Assembly (NCBI RefSeq): GCF_030546755.1
Contig: NZ_JAUOPE010000008.1
Location: forward strand, 124,001 to 188,000
Direction: 5' to 3'
Origin: Colwellia sp. 1_MG-2023
GTDB lineage: Bacteria > Pseudomonadota > Gammaproteobacteria > Enterobacterales > Alteromonadaceae
DNA: 64,000 nucleotides
In this document: positions 37,841-47,589 of the stretch, in pieces
Layout of the letters: every line of letters starts with the position of its first letter
Numbering within the stretch: the first letter of the stretch is position 1
Position numbers and translations under genes: made by a program
The notes under the pieces: model-generated
Databases searched by the model: none
The model's input: only the letters and a program-made list of their open reading frames with translations
What the model was told of the DNA's origin: nothing

Positions 37841-37881
37841 TAATCAACTAAATCGATTTACTAAACCGGTTTAGTTGATTA
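37841..37881. promoter_or_regulatory. Nested palindromic LacI-type operator
   Basis: Three dyads in 41 bp: TAAATCGATTTA (37849-37860), ACTAAACCGGTTTAGT (37860-37875), and an outer 12-bp inverted repeat TAATCAACTAAA (37841-37852) / TTTAGTTGATTA (37870-37881) that shares their arms. The central CG dyads are LacI-family style. The block sits midway between the LacI-type gene and the dehydratase operon. Confidence 0.85.
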
Positions 37882-37943
37882 ATTTAACACAACAATGCAT
37901 CATGTCAACCTGAGTTTGCTTTTTACCAATAGAACAACCCCGA

Positions 37944-38954
37944 ATGCCAAAAATTAAAATAATTGATGTTGCACAATGCGCAGGCGTATCAAAAAGTACG
38001 GTATCTCAATACCTTAATGGCCGTTTTGATTACATGTCGAAGAAAACCAAAGAGAAAATTAAAGCGGCGGTAGATGAGCTAAATTACATTCCAAACCCAA
38101 TTGCTCGTAGTCTTAAAACCGATAAAACCAAAACCATTGGCGTAATTGTTAGAGATATTACGGGTTCTTACACAGGTAAAGCGATTAGAGGCATCGACGA
38201 TTTTTGCAAGCAACATGAATATAACGCCATTATTTACAACAGTGACTTTGATCCTGACGTTGAAGCTAAAGCGTTATATGCCCTAAGCCAACTACGTGTA
38301 GACGGTATTATTATTGCGTCATCAGGTAACAACCCAACAATCATTGCTGAATTAGAAGAGAAAGCCTTACCAATTGTGCATTTTCAACTTGAGCACGATA
38401 ATCAAGCAAAAAACATTATTTTATCTGATTATAAACAAGCATCATTTACTGCAACCAAATACTTAATTGAATTAGGTCATAAAAACATTTGCTTTGTCAC
38501 TCAAGACTTTACTGAAGTACATTCGAGAAATGAACGCTATCAAGGCTATGCTGATGCATTAAAAATGTATAATATCCCCTTAAATAATGACATGTTACTT
38601 TATTGGGATAGAACAAAAGGCTTTCATCAATCCCCATTGAATTTACTGAGTAGTACTGCACCACCAACGGCATTTTTTACCCAACATTTGGCCGTCACCA
38701 CTCAATTGCTAACGGTATTAAATAATGCCAATGTAGCGATACCTGAAGATGTTTCAATATTAGGCTTTGATGATGTTCCTATGGCTGAGTTTTTTAAGGT
38801 ACCTATCACTGTCGTTAAACAAGAACCTTATACTATTGGCAATAAAGCGGCTGAGTTACTGCTTAGTATGATCAATAATAAACAACAAGCACCACAAAAA
38901 ATAACCATTCCTTGCCAGTTAGTTGAAAGATTGTCTTGTAAAAAAATACACTAA
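37944..38954 (+). CDS. LacI-family transcriptional regulator
   Basis: Repressor-type regulator of 336 residues. The N-terminal HTH is clear (KIIDVAQCAGVSKSTVSQYL, 5-24) with the hinge helix YIPNPIARSL, followed by a periplasmic-binding-protein-like effector domain (TKTIGVIVRDITG ... VSILGFDDVPMAEF). It is divergent from the sugar-acid operon and the nested palindromes lie between them, so it most likely represses that operon and itself until the sugar or its product is bound. Confidence 0.93.
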   Translation: MPKIKIIDVAQCAGVSKSTVSQYLNGRFDYMSKKTKEKIKAAVDELNYIPNPIARSLKTDKTKTIGVIVRDITGSYTGKAIRGIDDFCKQHEYNAIIYNSDFDPDVEAKALYALSQLRVDGIIIASSGNNPTIIAELEEKALPIVHFQLEHDNQAKNIILSDYKQASFTATKYLIELGHKNICFVTQDFTEVHSRNERYQGYADALKMYNIPLNNDMLLYWDRTKGFHQSPLNLLSSTAPPTAFFTQHLAVTTQLLTVLNNANVAIPEDVSILGFDDVPMAEFFKVPITVVKQEPYTIGNKAAELLLSMINNKQQAPQKITIPCQLVERLSCKKIH

Positions 38955-39025
38955 AATTAATGCAAGATGAGAAAACGCTACATAAATATAATAAAATAAA
39001 TAACCGATAAATCTGCGAGAAAGAG

Positions 39026-40399
39026 CTATTTTTTCATTAATTTTAACGTTTTATAAAACGGGATAAACTTTATTAACTCTTCGATCACTAGCAATGAAAA
39101 TGCCCAATACAGAGGAAGTTGGTAATATAAAATCATCATTGAACATGCTGGCAACACAATAAACCATTGAGTAACAAAATGAATTTTTAATACGGTTAAA
39201 CTTTTACCTAACGCCCTTAATACATTACCCGCTAAAGCGTTATAAGTTTTTACTATCGGTAAAAATATATATAAGGGCGCAATGCTCGACAAAGCGATAT
39301 AGGTTTCGCTTGCGATATTCGGATAAATAAAATGAATGGACAAGCTCAACAAGTAAAAGCCTAGTGCCGTAATGACCGCCCCTATCATCGCTATCGCCAC
39401 ACTACTGATGATCATGTATTTTATTTGATAGGTTTGGTTTTTCCCGATTGCTTGGCTAATGCATATCGCTGATGCATGCGCCCATGAATTAACAAATTGA
39501 GCACCAATGCGAATCCAAGGAAATATTAAAGTCACCGCAGCATAGGAATAAATACTTAACTGTGAAAACAACAGTAAATACACTGTGGCACCTACCGCTA
39601 AAATAATATAATTTGCGGCAATGGGATAAATTTCAATAAAATGACGTTTACATTCGGTAATAAACAGCGATAGTTGACGGTTAATTGTAAGTTTGACTTG
39701 ACCGTGAATTTGCCACAATAAATAAGCACAACGTAAACAAACCGCTATTAAACTTCCATAAGCGGCTCCCGCTAGACCTTTACCTTGAAAACTTAATTCA
39801 CTCAAATTAAATAGTGAAAACAATGTAATATCGGGAAATTGCCAGCCAAAGACCAGTAAATAACTGATCAGGGCATTGATCGGCAATTCAAAAAGATATC
39901 CTTTTAAGGGGATATGAGACTTACCCGTACCATTGAAAAAAGCGGTACAAACTTGCGTGCTCGCAGTGACTAGCACCATATATTGACTAATAGAAAGATA
40001 AATTAGCGCTTGCTCTGCTAGCTTTTTATCTTGACTAAGCCAAGCAATTACCCCCTCACTGAAAGTTGCTAAACCTATAAAAAAGATAATGGCGGAAATA
40101 ACGTTTATCGCTAACCCAGAATAAAAGGCCAACGACAAGGCATATTGACTTTTAGCGCCAAAAGCACGACCAACCACTAACTGCGTACCGTTAGATAATG
40201 CGAATTGAATTCCCAAAATAAAAGCGATTAATGTTGATGCTATCCCCATCCCTGCCAGAGCAACTTCGCCTAATGGCGCTACAATCAATGTATCAACCAT
40301 CAACATTGATTGCATAAGCAAACCATTTAAAGCAATTGGCCAAGCAATGGACGCGTTCTTTTTAACAAAGGGGTTTAAGAAAAGATGACTTTTTATCAA
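39026..40399 (-). CDS. MATE-family efflux transporter
   Basis: Cation-coupled multidrug or metabolite exporter, 457 residues, with 12 predicted helices and the MATE pattern IAWPIALNGLLMQSMLMVDTLIVAPLGEVALAG plus FNGTGKSHIPL between the halves. The start codon is TTG 40399, supported by GAGG 7 bp upstream; no ATG lies nearby before the first helix. The gene stands alone between lacI and mutS; its substrate is not predictable. Confidence 0.87.
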   Translation of the reverse strand: MIKSHLFLNPFVKKNASIAWPIALNGLLMQSMLMVDTLIVAPLGEVALAGMGIASTLIAFILGIQFALSNGTQLVVGRAFGAKSQYALSLAFYSGLAINVISAIIFFIGLATFSEGVIAWLSQDKKLAEQALIYLSISQYMVLVTASTQVCTAFFNGTGKSHIPLKGYLFELPINALISYLLVFGWQFPDITLFSLFNLSELSFQGKGLAGAAYGSLIAVCLRCAYLLWQIHGQVKLTINRQLSLFITECKRHFIEIYPIAANYIILAVGATVYLLLFSQLSIYSYAAVTLIFPWIRIGAQFVNSWAHASAICISQAIGKNQTYQIKYMIISSVAIAMIGAVITALGFYLLSLSIHFIYPNIASETYIALSSIAPLYIFLPIVKTYNALAGNVLRALGKSLTVLKIHFVTQWFIVLPACSMMILYYQLPLYWAFSLLVIEELIKFIPFYKTLKLMKK

Positions 40400-40782
40400 A
40401 CAGTAACCTCAAATTTATATTTTCTAGAGCAAGCTTAACGTGAATACCGACAAATTAAATTCAGGCGCTTTTGTGAAAAAGATACCGTTACCTTTAACGT
40501 TTTTTGAAAGTAATTTATTTTGCTATTAGTACCGATTGCCATAGCAGAAATATTTTTATATCAGTATCATTAAGGTACTTTGAGTTTATCTCTGTTACAC
40601 AGGTTTATTTTCAGCAATAATTTACAACAACAATTTATAAAAACAATAAGTAAAAACTAAAAATCGCCGTTAATGCCTTACCTTAACGAAAAATCGAGTA
40701 TTACCGAAAGTTTAATTTTCACTATCATATACGACGTTAATTTGAGTCATTCAAATTTTAAATAGAAAAGCATAATAAAAAC
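40400..40782. other. 383-bp region upstream of mutS
   Basis: AT-rich gap between the MATE and mutS starts (divergent). It should hold both promoters. I see no convincing operator, RNA gene or repeat. Confidence 0.5.
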
Positions 40783-43335
40783 ATGACAGATTTATCACAA
40801 CACACCCCTATGATGCGCCAATACTTAACCATAAAAGCGGAATTCCCAAATATTCTCGTTTTTTATCGTATGGGTGATTTTTATGAATTATTTTTTGATG
40901 ATGCAAAAAAAGCGGCTGATTTATTAGATATCTCGCTGACAGCTCGCGGCAAAACAGGTGGTAATGCAATTCCTATGGCCGGTGTGCCGTACCATGCTGT
41001 CGAAAATTATTTAGCAAAATTAGTACAATTAGGAGAATCTGTTGCGATATGTGAGCAAATAGGCGACCCCGCCACCAGTAAAGGGCCTGTTGAACGAAAA
41101 GTAATGCGAATTGTGACACCGGGCACCGTCAGTGATGAAGCGCTATTAACCGATAAACAAGATAACTTATTAGTGTCAATTTACGAAAATAATAATGGTT
41201 TTGGCTTAGCTTATCTTGATATGACCAGTGGTCGATTTGTCGTTTGCCAACCAACAACTCGTGAACAGCTTCAAGCAGAATTACAGCGACTTTCTCCAGC
41301 AGAACTTTTATACCCAGAAACTTTTGATGCCTACTCTGTGATTGAACATATGAAAGGCTTGCGTCGCCGTCCCGATTGGGAGTTTGATTTACAAACGGCT
41401 CACACCCTATTAAATAAACAATTTGGTACAAAAGAACTTTCGGGCTTTGGTATCGATGATAAGCATATTGGTTTATGTGCTGCCGGCTGTTTATTGCAAT
41501 ATGTTCAAGATGCACAACGTAGTGCGTTGCCACATATTCGCTCTATTCTTGCTGAATCGGCTCAATCTGGTGTGATATTAGATGCGGCAACTAGACGAAA
41601 TTTAGAATTAACGCAAAACTTACAGGGAAGTAGTGAGAATACCTTAGCGGCTATTCTAGATAAATCCGCCACTGCCATGGGCTCTCGATTACTTAAACGA
41701 TGGTTGCATTTTCCGTTGCGTGATATAAACGCGTTAACCGCTCGGCAAAATGCAATTGCTGAAATTTTATCTCGCGATATGCAAGCAGACCTATATCAAC
41801 AATTAAAACAAATTGGCGATATTGAAAGGATTGTCGCTCGTATTGCGTTACGTTCAGCACGCCCTAGAGATTTTGCCCGATTAAGAAATGCTTTATTTCA
41901 ATTACCACATCTACAAACTCTTATACAAAGCAACGATAACCAACACTTAGCAACATTAGCTAAGCATACTATGCCAATTGATATACTGGCAGAATTACTA
42001 GAAGCAGCCATTGTTGAAAACCCACCGGTGCTTATTCGAGATGGCGGCGTTATTGCAAAAGGTTATCATGGCGAGCTTGATACGCTTCGTGACTTAAGTG
42101 ATGGAGCGACCGAATTTTTAGCTCAACTAGAAGCCCGCGAAAAAGAAAGAACTGGCATTCAAACGTTAAAAGTTGGCTATAACAAAGTTCATGGTTTTTA
42201 CATTGAAATTAGCCGAAGTAGCTCTCATCAAGTACCTGATGACTATATTCGTCGACAAACGTTAAAAAATAACGAACGCTTTATAACGAATGAGTTAAAG
42301 CAACATGAAGAAAAAGTATTAACGGCACAAAGTAAATTTTTAGCACTTGAAAAGCGCCTTTATGATGAACTATTTAATCAAGTGCTCCCTCATTTAGAAA
42401 AGCTACAAAATCTCGCTCAATCAATCGCACAATTAGATGTGTTAAATACCTTTGCAGAGCGCGCTGAAGCCCTTAATTATGTAAAACCAGAATTGGTATT
42501 AGAAAGTGGCATAGATATCGAAGCTGGTCGACATCCTGTAGTAGAACAAATGACAGAAGATGCCTTTATCGCTAACCCTGTCGTTTTAACCGAACAGCGA
42601 AAAATGTTAATTATCACCGGGCCAAATATGGGGGGTAAATCCACTTATATGCGACAAACGGCATTAATAGTTTTACTGGCTCACATTGGCTGTTATGTAC
42701 CGGCAAGTGCTGCAAAAATTGGCTTAGTAGATAGAATATTTACCCGAATCGGTGCTTCTGATGATCTTGCTAGTGGCCGATCAACCTTTATGGTTGAAAT
42801 GACCGAAACCGCCAATATTTTACATAATGCTACCAATCAAAGTTTAGTGTTATTAGATGAAATTGGTCGAGGTACAAGCACATACGATGGACTTTCTTTA
42901 GCCTGGGCATGTGCAGAAATGCTCGCGTTAAAAATCAAAGCATTTACGCTTTTTGCAAGTCATTATTTTGAACTAACTTTATTAGCTGAACAAATAGATA
43001 GTTTAGCTAATGTTCACTTAGACGCCTTAGAGCATGGCGAAAAAATTATTTTCATGCATGCGGTGCAAGAAGGGGCAGCAAGTAAAAGCTTTGGTTTACA
43101 AGTAGCGCAGTTAGCCGGGGTGCCTCGAGCGGTTATACAACGAGCAAAACAACGTTTAGCCGAGCTTGAAAATCAACAAGCGCCATCAATTGCGCCTGCT
43201 GAACAAGCTTTTGAACAATTGGCATTAATAGATAACAATCATCCAATTATTAATGATTTACAAGCAATTGATGTCAATGAGTTAAGCCCTAAACAAGCAC
43301 TTGATCTACTTTTTCAACTCAAAGAAAAACTATAA
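40783..43335 (+). CDS. mutS: DNA mismatch repair protein MutS
   Basis: Mismatch-sensing ATPase of 850 residues (E. coli 853). The mismatch-recognition F-x-E motif is at F33-E35 in GDFYELF. Walker A GPNMGGKS is at 613-620, followed by [14 protein letters not shown]. The C-terminal helical tail ends in [11 protein letters not shown]. It is convergent with rpoS, the conserved arrangement in gammaproteobacteria, but here the shared terminator is split by the 6.1-kb transposon (43378-49512). Confidence 0.98.
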   Translation: MTDLSQHTPMMRQYLTIKAEFPNILVFYRMGDFYELFFDDAKKAADLLDISLTARGKTGGNAIPMAGVPYHAVENYLAKLVQLGESVAICEQIGDPATSKGPVERKVMRIVTPGTVSDEALLTDKQDNLLVSIYENNNGFGLAYLDMTSGRFVVCQPTTREQLQAELQRLSPAELLYPETFDAYSVIEHMKGLRRRPDWEFDLQTAHTLLNKQFGTKELSGFGIDDKHIGLCAAGCLLQYVQDAQRSALPHIRSILAESAQSGVILDAATRRNLELTQNLQGSSENTLAAILDKSATAMGSRLLKRWLHFPLRDINALTARQNAIAEILSRDMQADLYQQLKQIGDIERIVARIALRSARPRDFARLRNALFQLPHLQTLIQSNDNQHLATLAKHTMPIDILAELLEAAIVENPPVLIRDGGVIAKGYHGELDTLRDLSDGATEFLAQLEAREKERTGIQTLKVGYNKVHGFYIEISRSSSHQVPDDYIRRQTLKNNERFITNELKQHEEKVLTAQSKFLALEKRLYDELFNQVLPHLEKLQNLAQSIAQLDVLNTFAERAEALNYVKPELVLESGIDIEAGRHPVVEQMTEDAFIANPVVLTEQRKMLIITGPNMGGKSTYMRQTALIVLLAHIGCYVPASAAKIGLVDRIFTRIGASDDLASGRSTFMVEMTETANILHNATNQSLVLLDEIGRGTSTYDGLSLAWACAEMLALKIKAFTLFASHYFELTLLAEQIDSLANVHLDALEHGEKIIFMHAVQEGAASKSFGLQVAQLAGVPRAVIQRAKQRLAELENQQAPSIAPAEQAFEQLALIDNNHPIINDLQAIDVNELSPKQALDLLFQLKEKL

Positions 43336-43364
43336 CGTTTGAAGCAACAAACTAACGACCAAAA

Positions 43365-43377
43365 AAACCAGCGCAAG
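43365..43377. other. Left half of split mutS/rpoS terminator plus target duplication
   Basis: AAAACCAGC (43365-43373 approx.) followed by GCAAG (43373-43377, counting from the shared bases) is the 5' arm and loop of a hairpin whose 3' arm GCTGGTTTT lies at 49518 onward. The arms are perfectly complementary, and the loop is the duplicated 5-mer. Confidence 0.85.
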
Positions 43378-43406
43378 GCCAAGCTGATACGGATATGTGG
43401 ATCTAA
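43378..43406. repeat. Left terminal inverted repeat of the transposon
   Basis: 29 bp that begin GCCAAGCTGATACGGATA and end GTGGATCTAA. It matches the complement of 49484-49512 at 28 of 29 positions (one T/C difference after GGATA). Confidence 0.93.
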
Positions 43407-43435
43407 TATAGATTGCTTTATAGTTTTGGCAAAAC

Positions 43436-43462
43436 AAAGCCCACTTTTCTAAGGTGGGCTTT
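43436..43462 (-). terminator. Intrinsic terminator of the NTPase gene
   Basis: Stem AAAGCCCAC (43436-43444) / GTGGGCTTT (43454-43462), extendable toward the loop. T-rich tails on both strands let it work in both directions: it ends the NTPase transcript and could replace the broken mutS terminator. Confidence 0.85.
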
Positions 43463-43489
43463 TTAGTATTATTACAACAAAGATCTTAA

Positions 43490-46400
43490 TTATTTTCTTT
43501 TTACATTAACTCTAATGTTTTTATCATCTTCAAGCTTACCATCCTGTGATGACCAACTTGTAACAAAGAAATCATAATACTTTAATGCTTTTAATAAACT
43601 ATTATTTATCTTTGAATCTTTAATAACCGTGTAACTAGGCTTGTCTAATATAGCTTCTAAGTCTTCGTCTATTAAGCGTAAGCACTCAGCAACTTCTTCT
43701 TCACTGATGTATTGAATTTGCCCCAATAATACACCTACTTTTGAATCATATTCTAATAGAGATGAAAGCGTTGCTCTGATAATTTTCATAGGCAATTGGG
43801 GGGTAGAAGCTACTGGTTCATAATTGCCATTTGAATGCGGATAGGAGATCAATTCAATAAGGGCTTTGTTTGGCTCATTTTCATCAAGCAAATGGTATCT
43901 TTGCTCGATCAGTAACTTTTTATCTGCCTTATCAAGTTGATCGCTACTGAGTAAACAGATCAGTTCACAATCCTCTAAGACAAATTCTTCTAACAGAGTT
44001 TGATTATCAACAAAATTATCAAAATTTCTAACTGAATACATCAGTAATAATGTGCTATCCAACTCTTTCAAAGTAGCGTAAACATTAACATCAACTTCAA
44101 GCTTATCGCTGTTAATTAAATACTTTATTTTATCTATAGAAAGGGAATCAAGTTCTTCATACGAATAATCAAGTTCATAGGCGTTATTGTATCTTTCAAA
44201 AGTTTGAGAACTAATAGAGTTGCTAGATAAAATAAACTTGTACTCATTGAGTTGTTTCTTTTGAGCGATACAGTCATCACTTGCAAGTAAATCAACAGAT
44301 TTTTCCATGCAGCCTGAAATAACTTCAGTCCAATCTTCACCTAGTGAGATAATAAAATCTAGATTTTCCCAAGTAGGTGAAAATTTACCTTTTTGGATGA
44401 GTGGCGATAGTATTCCATCTTGTTTTTTAAATTTAATTAGTGACTCTATTGAAAAATTAACACCCTCTATGATGTTTAGCTTTTTCTGCAATTGAATTTC
44501 TTGTCTTTCAAGAATTTCAGCTACATTTTCATCACTGGCTAAAATTAAATTTTCAGAAACGAGTTGAGCAATTGCGTTTACATTCTGATTGAAAAACTCA
44601 TTGAAGCTTGTGTGATTAGTGGAACTTATCTGGAAATAGTTTAATCGACCATTTTCAATTTCAACATCACAAAACTCCAACATCACTTGCAAATTAGCTG
44701 TATTTACTATGAACATTTGATTTTTAAGCACATGTTCCAAAAACTCTGCGCTCTTGTTTGATTTTTCAAGAAACTGAAATTTAACTTCGATGCTTGATAA
44801 AACTTTAAATAGTTTTATTTTGTCGCTTTCATTTTCAGGCATTAGCTGAGAAATAGACTCAGTTGAATCTATGTACTGCTTAATTTCGACTCTGTTTTTA
44901 TTAATTAAATTTATAGCTCTTGAATTGCCTTCACCAATAGAGATAAATGAGTTAACTAAAAGCTCATTTTTGTCATCTTCTTTTAAATCTGCATTTTGTA
45001 TTATGTCAATCCAAAAACTATCCCATTTAGCTGTAAGCGCTTTTAACCAATCGACTTTACTATCTACTTCTCTAAAACTCTCGCATATCAAGTCATGATG
45101 CTTTCTCGTGTTAATGAATAAACTGTCAATCATGGAGTTTAGAGGTGCCACATCATTGTTCTTAATGAGATGATTAATTATATCGTAATTAAAGAAACAA
45201 ACTGTCCGATAGTCATCATCATCCAAATACTCTAATGTTTCTTTAGGGTTAATAATACGCTGATATCTATCAGTATCTTCCCTGTCTTTAACTGACATGA
45301 CATAATCCATATCACTGTTTGTCATGTGACCTTCATGAAAGTGAGTGATGTATAGGTGATAGTGTTTGTCTACATAACCTTTTTCTAATAGATGCATTAG
45401 TAACTTTTCATTTTTGATTTTCGTCAAAAGGTCATTTTCTTCATCTGCAAATAGATCAGCTTTAGAGCTTGTCTTTAACAGTTCTTTTGAGGACAATCCT
45501 CTTAACCGATCTAGCTCTTCCTTAAGGGCGTTCAATTCTCCGTTAAGGCTTGCTCTTATAGATAAGGCTTTGTCTTCTATTCTTTCTCTGCGAGTGTCGT
45601 AGTCAGGCATTATTTCATCAAGCAACTTAGAGAACTTAAAATGGCTGCGTGTATTACTCCCTGACTGATAGCTATAAACTACATTTTGAGTAGAGTGTAA
45701 TATTTCATCAAATACTTCAGGCTTAATAACTTCTTTAATTGGATTACTATTCAGATGAGTAATTCCGTGATTTGCTAACTTTTCAAACACATGAATTAAA
45801 CAGTAAGAGTTTAATTCCTCTACTGAAGAAGTTAGCTCTCTGTCTGATGTTTTAATTCTATTTTCCACAGATTCTATGTCTTCAATTAAAGCTAATTCCC
45901 TTTCTTTTTTAAATCTCGTTTCATTATTGAAGAATTCAGCCAACATGCCCTTTCCATTGTGCAAGAGGGCAAAGTCATCACAATAAATATTTTTGTAAAC
46001 AATAAATGAGAAAAGCTTCTGCTTGTCCAGTTTAGGAAAATTTGGCTCAAGGATATCTTTATAAATACCGAATTCAGAGACGATATTTTTCATCATTCGC
46101 ATATCATCTACATATACGGATATATCACGCAGAAACGATTCATCTAAACTCTTATCAAGTTCGTCATTTGCGTTCAAAATTAATTGTTTTAATTGAGGGT
46201 ATGAATTGGATTTATTTGCTATCGGAATAACGGGGATTATAGCATCAAAGAACTTTGTTCTATCTTTTCCCTTAAATACATTGTCACGAAGTGCATAAAT
46301 GAATCTAACTTTTTGCTTAACATCCTTACTGTCATTTATTAGTTTGTTTAATTCTTTGAGTTTGATAAATATATCAGGCTCTTTGAACCTATCTATATCT

Positions 46401-47323
46401 TCAAAAATAACAACTTCACTTTTTTGTGTAGCAAAGTAATAGATAATCTCTTCTAAATAAATGTTAAATATCGAATCTTTTTTCTGCTGGTCGAAAGCGA
46501 CCTCCGCCTTCATAGGATTAAACTTAGTAAGATTTAACTTGCCTAAGTGTCTATATAGATCTTTTGCAATAAGTATTGGCAAGCCAATAAAATAGCTAAC
46601 TAGCCAAAGATGGATATTGTAAATAGAAGGAGAGGAAAAGATTGAGTTTAATACTAATTTAGGAGACTGCTCTGGTATATAAACTCCAGTAGCAAGAAGT
46701 GATAACCAAATAAATACACTTATTACTACTAAATAGCTTTGATAAAGTGAAACAGGAACTGGAAATATTCGTCTAAAACGAGAATTTGGTGTTTTTGAGC
46801 TGTCGGTTCGATACAAAAGTTGTTGAACTATGCTTTTTTCAATCTTACTTAATACGTCAACATCATTTCCATTTGATGTAATTGTACCATCAGGATTTAC
46901 ATTCGGAGTTGGAACTTGCGCTCGATCTTCAACACCGTCCGTTTCTTTTGTGCTTTTAAAAGAAGCCAGAGATATTGAGGTGTGTTTTAGAAATGGGTAG
47001 CGTCTTAAGAATGTATTAATAAAAGAGCTTTTGCCACCCGAATATGGTGCCGTAATTGCGATTTCTGAAACGCTATCCCTTCTGTTAACAAGAAAGTCAT
47101 TTAACTTTTCGATGTACGGCTCTACATTTTGAGCATTATCTGTAGGGCATAGATCAGGATAACCTTCATACTTGTTAGAAATGGACTTGCCACTAAGCTT
47201 TATGAGCGCCCAGCAAGTAGTAGCGATTAATACTTTTAGCCAATTAAGGATTCTGCCGGGAATACCGATTAAATAAAAAAATAGTGCCTTCAAGTTGTTC
47301 CATAACCAAGCAAATATAAACAT
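43490..47323 (-). CDS. YobI/KAP-like membrane P-loop NTPase
   Basis: Giant predicted NTPase of 1,277 residues, intact. An N-terminal hydrophobic stretch (1-42) is followed by DLCPTDNAQNVEPYIEKLND and Walker A APYSGGKSS (92-100). Two membrane helices (about 196-216 and 235-255) lie between Walker A and Walker B VVIFEDID (304-311), and an arginine-bearing RFIYALRDNVF motif follows. Helices inserted between Walker A and B are the hallmark of KAP NTPases, and the Walker A context matches YobI-type NTPases. The last 900 residues are helical repeats, coiled-coil around 480-620, with no known catalytic motif. It is 1 bp after the RHH stop, with GAAGG as Shine-Dalgarno. A KAP protein, PifA, excludes phage T7, so defence is plausible, but unproven here. 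Confidence 0.8.
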   Translation of the reverse strand: MFIFAWLWNNLKALFFYLIGIPGRILNWLKVLIATTCWALIKLSGKSISNKYEGYPDLCPTDNAQNVEPYIEKLNDFLVNRRDSVSEIAITAPYSGGKSSFINTFLRRYPFLKHTSISLASFKSTKETDGVEDRAQVPTPNVNPDGTITSNGNDVDVLSKIEKSIVQQLLYRTDSSKTPNSRFRRIFPVPVSLYQSYLVVISVFIWLSLLATGVYIPEQSPKLVLNSIFSSPSIYNIHLWLVSYFIGLPILIAKDLYRHLGKLNLTKFNPMKAEVAFDQQKKDSIFNIYLEEIIYYFATQKSEVVIFEDIDRFKEPDIFIKLKELNKLINDSKDVKQKVRFIYALRDNVFKGKDRTKFFDAIIPVIPIANKSNSYPQLKQLILNANDELDKSLDESFLRDISVYVDDMRMMKNIVSEFGIYKDILEPNFPKLDKQKLFSFIVYKNIYCDDFALLHNGKGMLAEFFNNETRFKKERELALIEDIESVENRIKTSDRELTSSVEELNSYCLIHVFEKLANHGITHLNSNPIKEVIKPEVFDEILHSTQNVVYSYQSGSNTRSHFKFSKLLDEIMPDYDTRRERIEDKALSIRASLNGELNALKEELDRLRGLSSKELLKTSSKADLFADEENDLLTKIKNEKLLMHLLEKGYVDKHYHLYITHFHEGHMTNSDMDYVMSVKDREDTDRYQRIINPKETLEYLDDDDYRTVCFFNYDIINHLIKNNDVAPLNSMIDSLFINTRKHHDLICESFREVDSKVDWLKALTAKWDSFWIDIIQNADLKEDDKNELLVNSFISIGEGNSRAINLINKNRVEIKQYIDSTESISQLMPENESDKIKLFKVLSSIEVKFQFLEKSNKSAEFLEHVLKNQMFIVNTANLQVMLEFCDVEIENGRLNYFQISSTNHTSFNEFFNQNVNAIAQLVSENLILASDENVAEILERQEIQLQKKLNIIEGVNFSIESLIKFKKQDGILSPLIQKGKFSPTWENLDFIISLGEDWTEVISGCMEKSVDLLASDDCIAQKKQLNEYKFILSSNSISSQTFERYNNAYELDYSYEELDSLSIDKIKYLINSDKLEVDVNVYATLKELDSTLLLMYSVRNFDNFVDNQTLLEEFVLEDCELICLLSSDQLDKADKKLLIEQRYHLLDENEPNKALIELISYPHSNGNYEPVASTPQLPMKIIRATLSSLLEYDSKVGVLLGQIQYISEEEVAECLRLIDEDLEAILDKPSYTVIKDSKINNSLLKALKYYDFFVTSWSSQDGKLEDDKNIRVNVKRK

Positions 47324-47324
47324 C

Positions 47325-47513
47325 TTATACCTTCAAATTCTTGTCTTCTTTTAAGTTAATTAAAAAGGGAAAGTCTTCTTGTGCTTTCTTCTCAAACCAC
47401 TCTTTTAGAGACATACCTTCCTTTTTTACAGCCTCATGTAGCTTTTCTTTAAACAGAGGGTCTGTCTCAATTACAACTCTACCTGACTTACCAATAGCCA
47501 TTTTACTTACCAT
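47325..47513 (-). CDS. Small ribbon-helix-helix protein
   Basis: 62 residues that read as an RHH/CopG-like DNA-binding protein: the beta-strand GKSGRVVIETDPLFKEKL, then helices EAVKKEGMSLKEWFEKKAQE. Antitoxins and autoregulators of mobile-element operons often have this fold. Its stop is 1 bp before the NTPase start, so the two are translationally coupled. A dyad at 47533-47556 lies just upstream and may be its operator. ATG 47513 is used; ATG 47501 is possible. Regulator versus antitoxin-like partner cannot be decided from sequence. Confidence 0.75.
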   Translation of the reverse strand: MVSKMAIGKSGRVVIETDPLFKEKLHEAVKKEGMSLKEWFEKKAQEDFPFLINLKEDKNLKV

Positions 47514-47532
47514 TTTGATTAACTAGCCAATA

Positions 47533-47556
47533 GTGTTATGTAATGTAACATAACAC
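47533..47556. promoter_or_regulatory. Palindrome upstream of RHH-NTPase operon
   Basis: Arms GTGTTATGT (47533-47541) and ACATAACAC (47548-47556) with a 6-bp centre AATGTA; the ATGTAA motif is repeated through the centre. It lies 20 bp upstream of the RHH start, between it and the transposase end, a typical place for an RHH autoregulatory operator. Confidence 0.65.
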
Positions 47557-47589
47557 GGTAATTTTATCAATTAGAACATTATGTTATGG

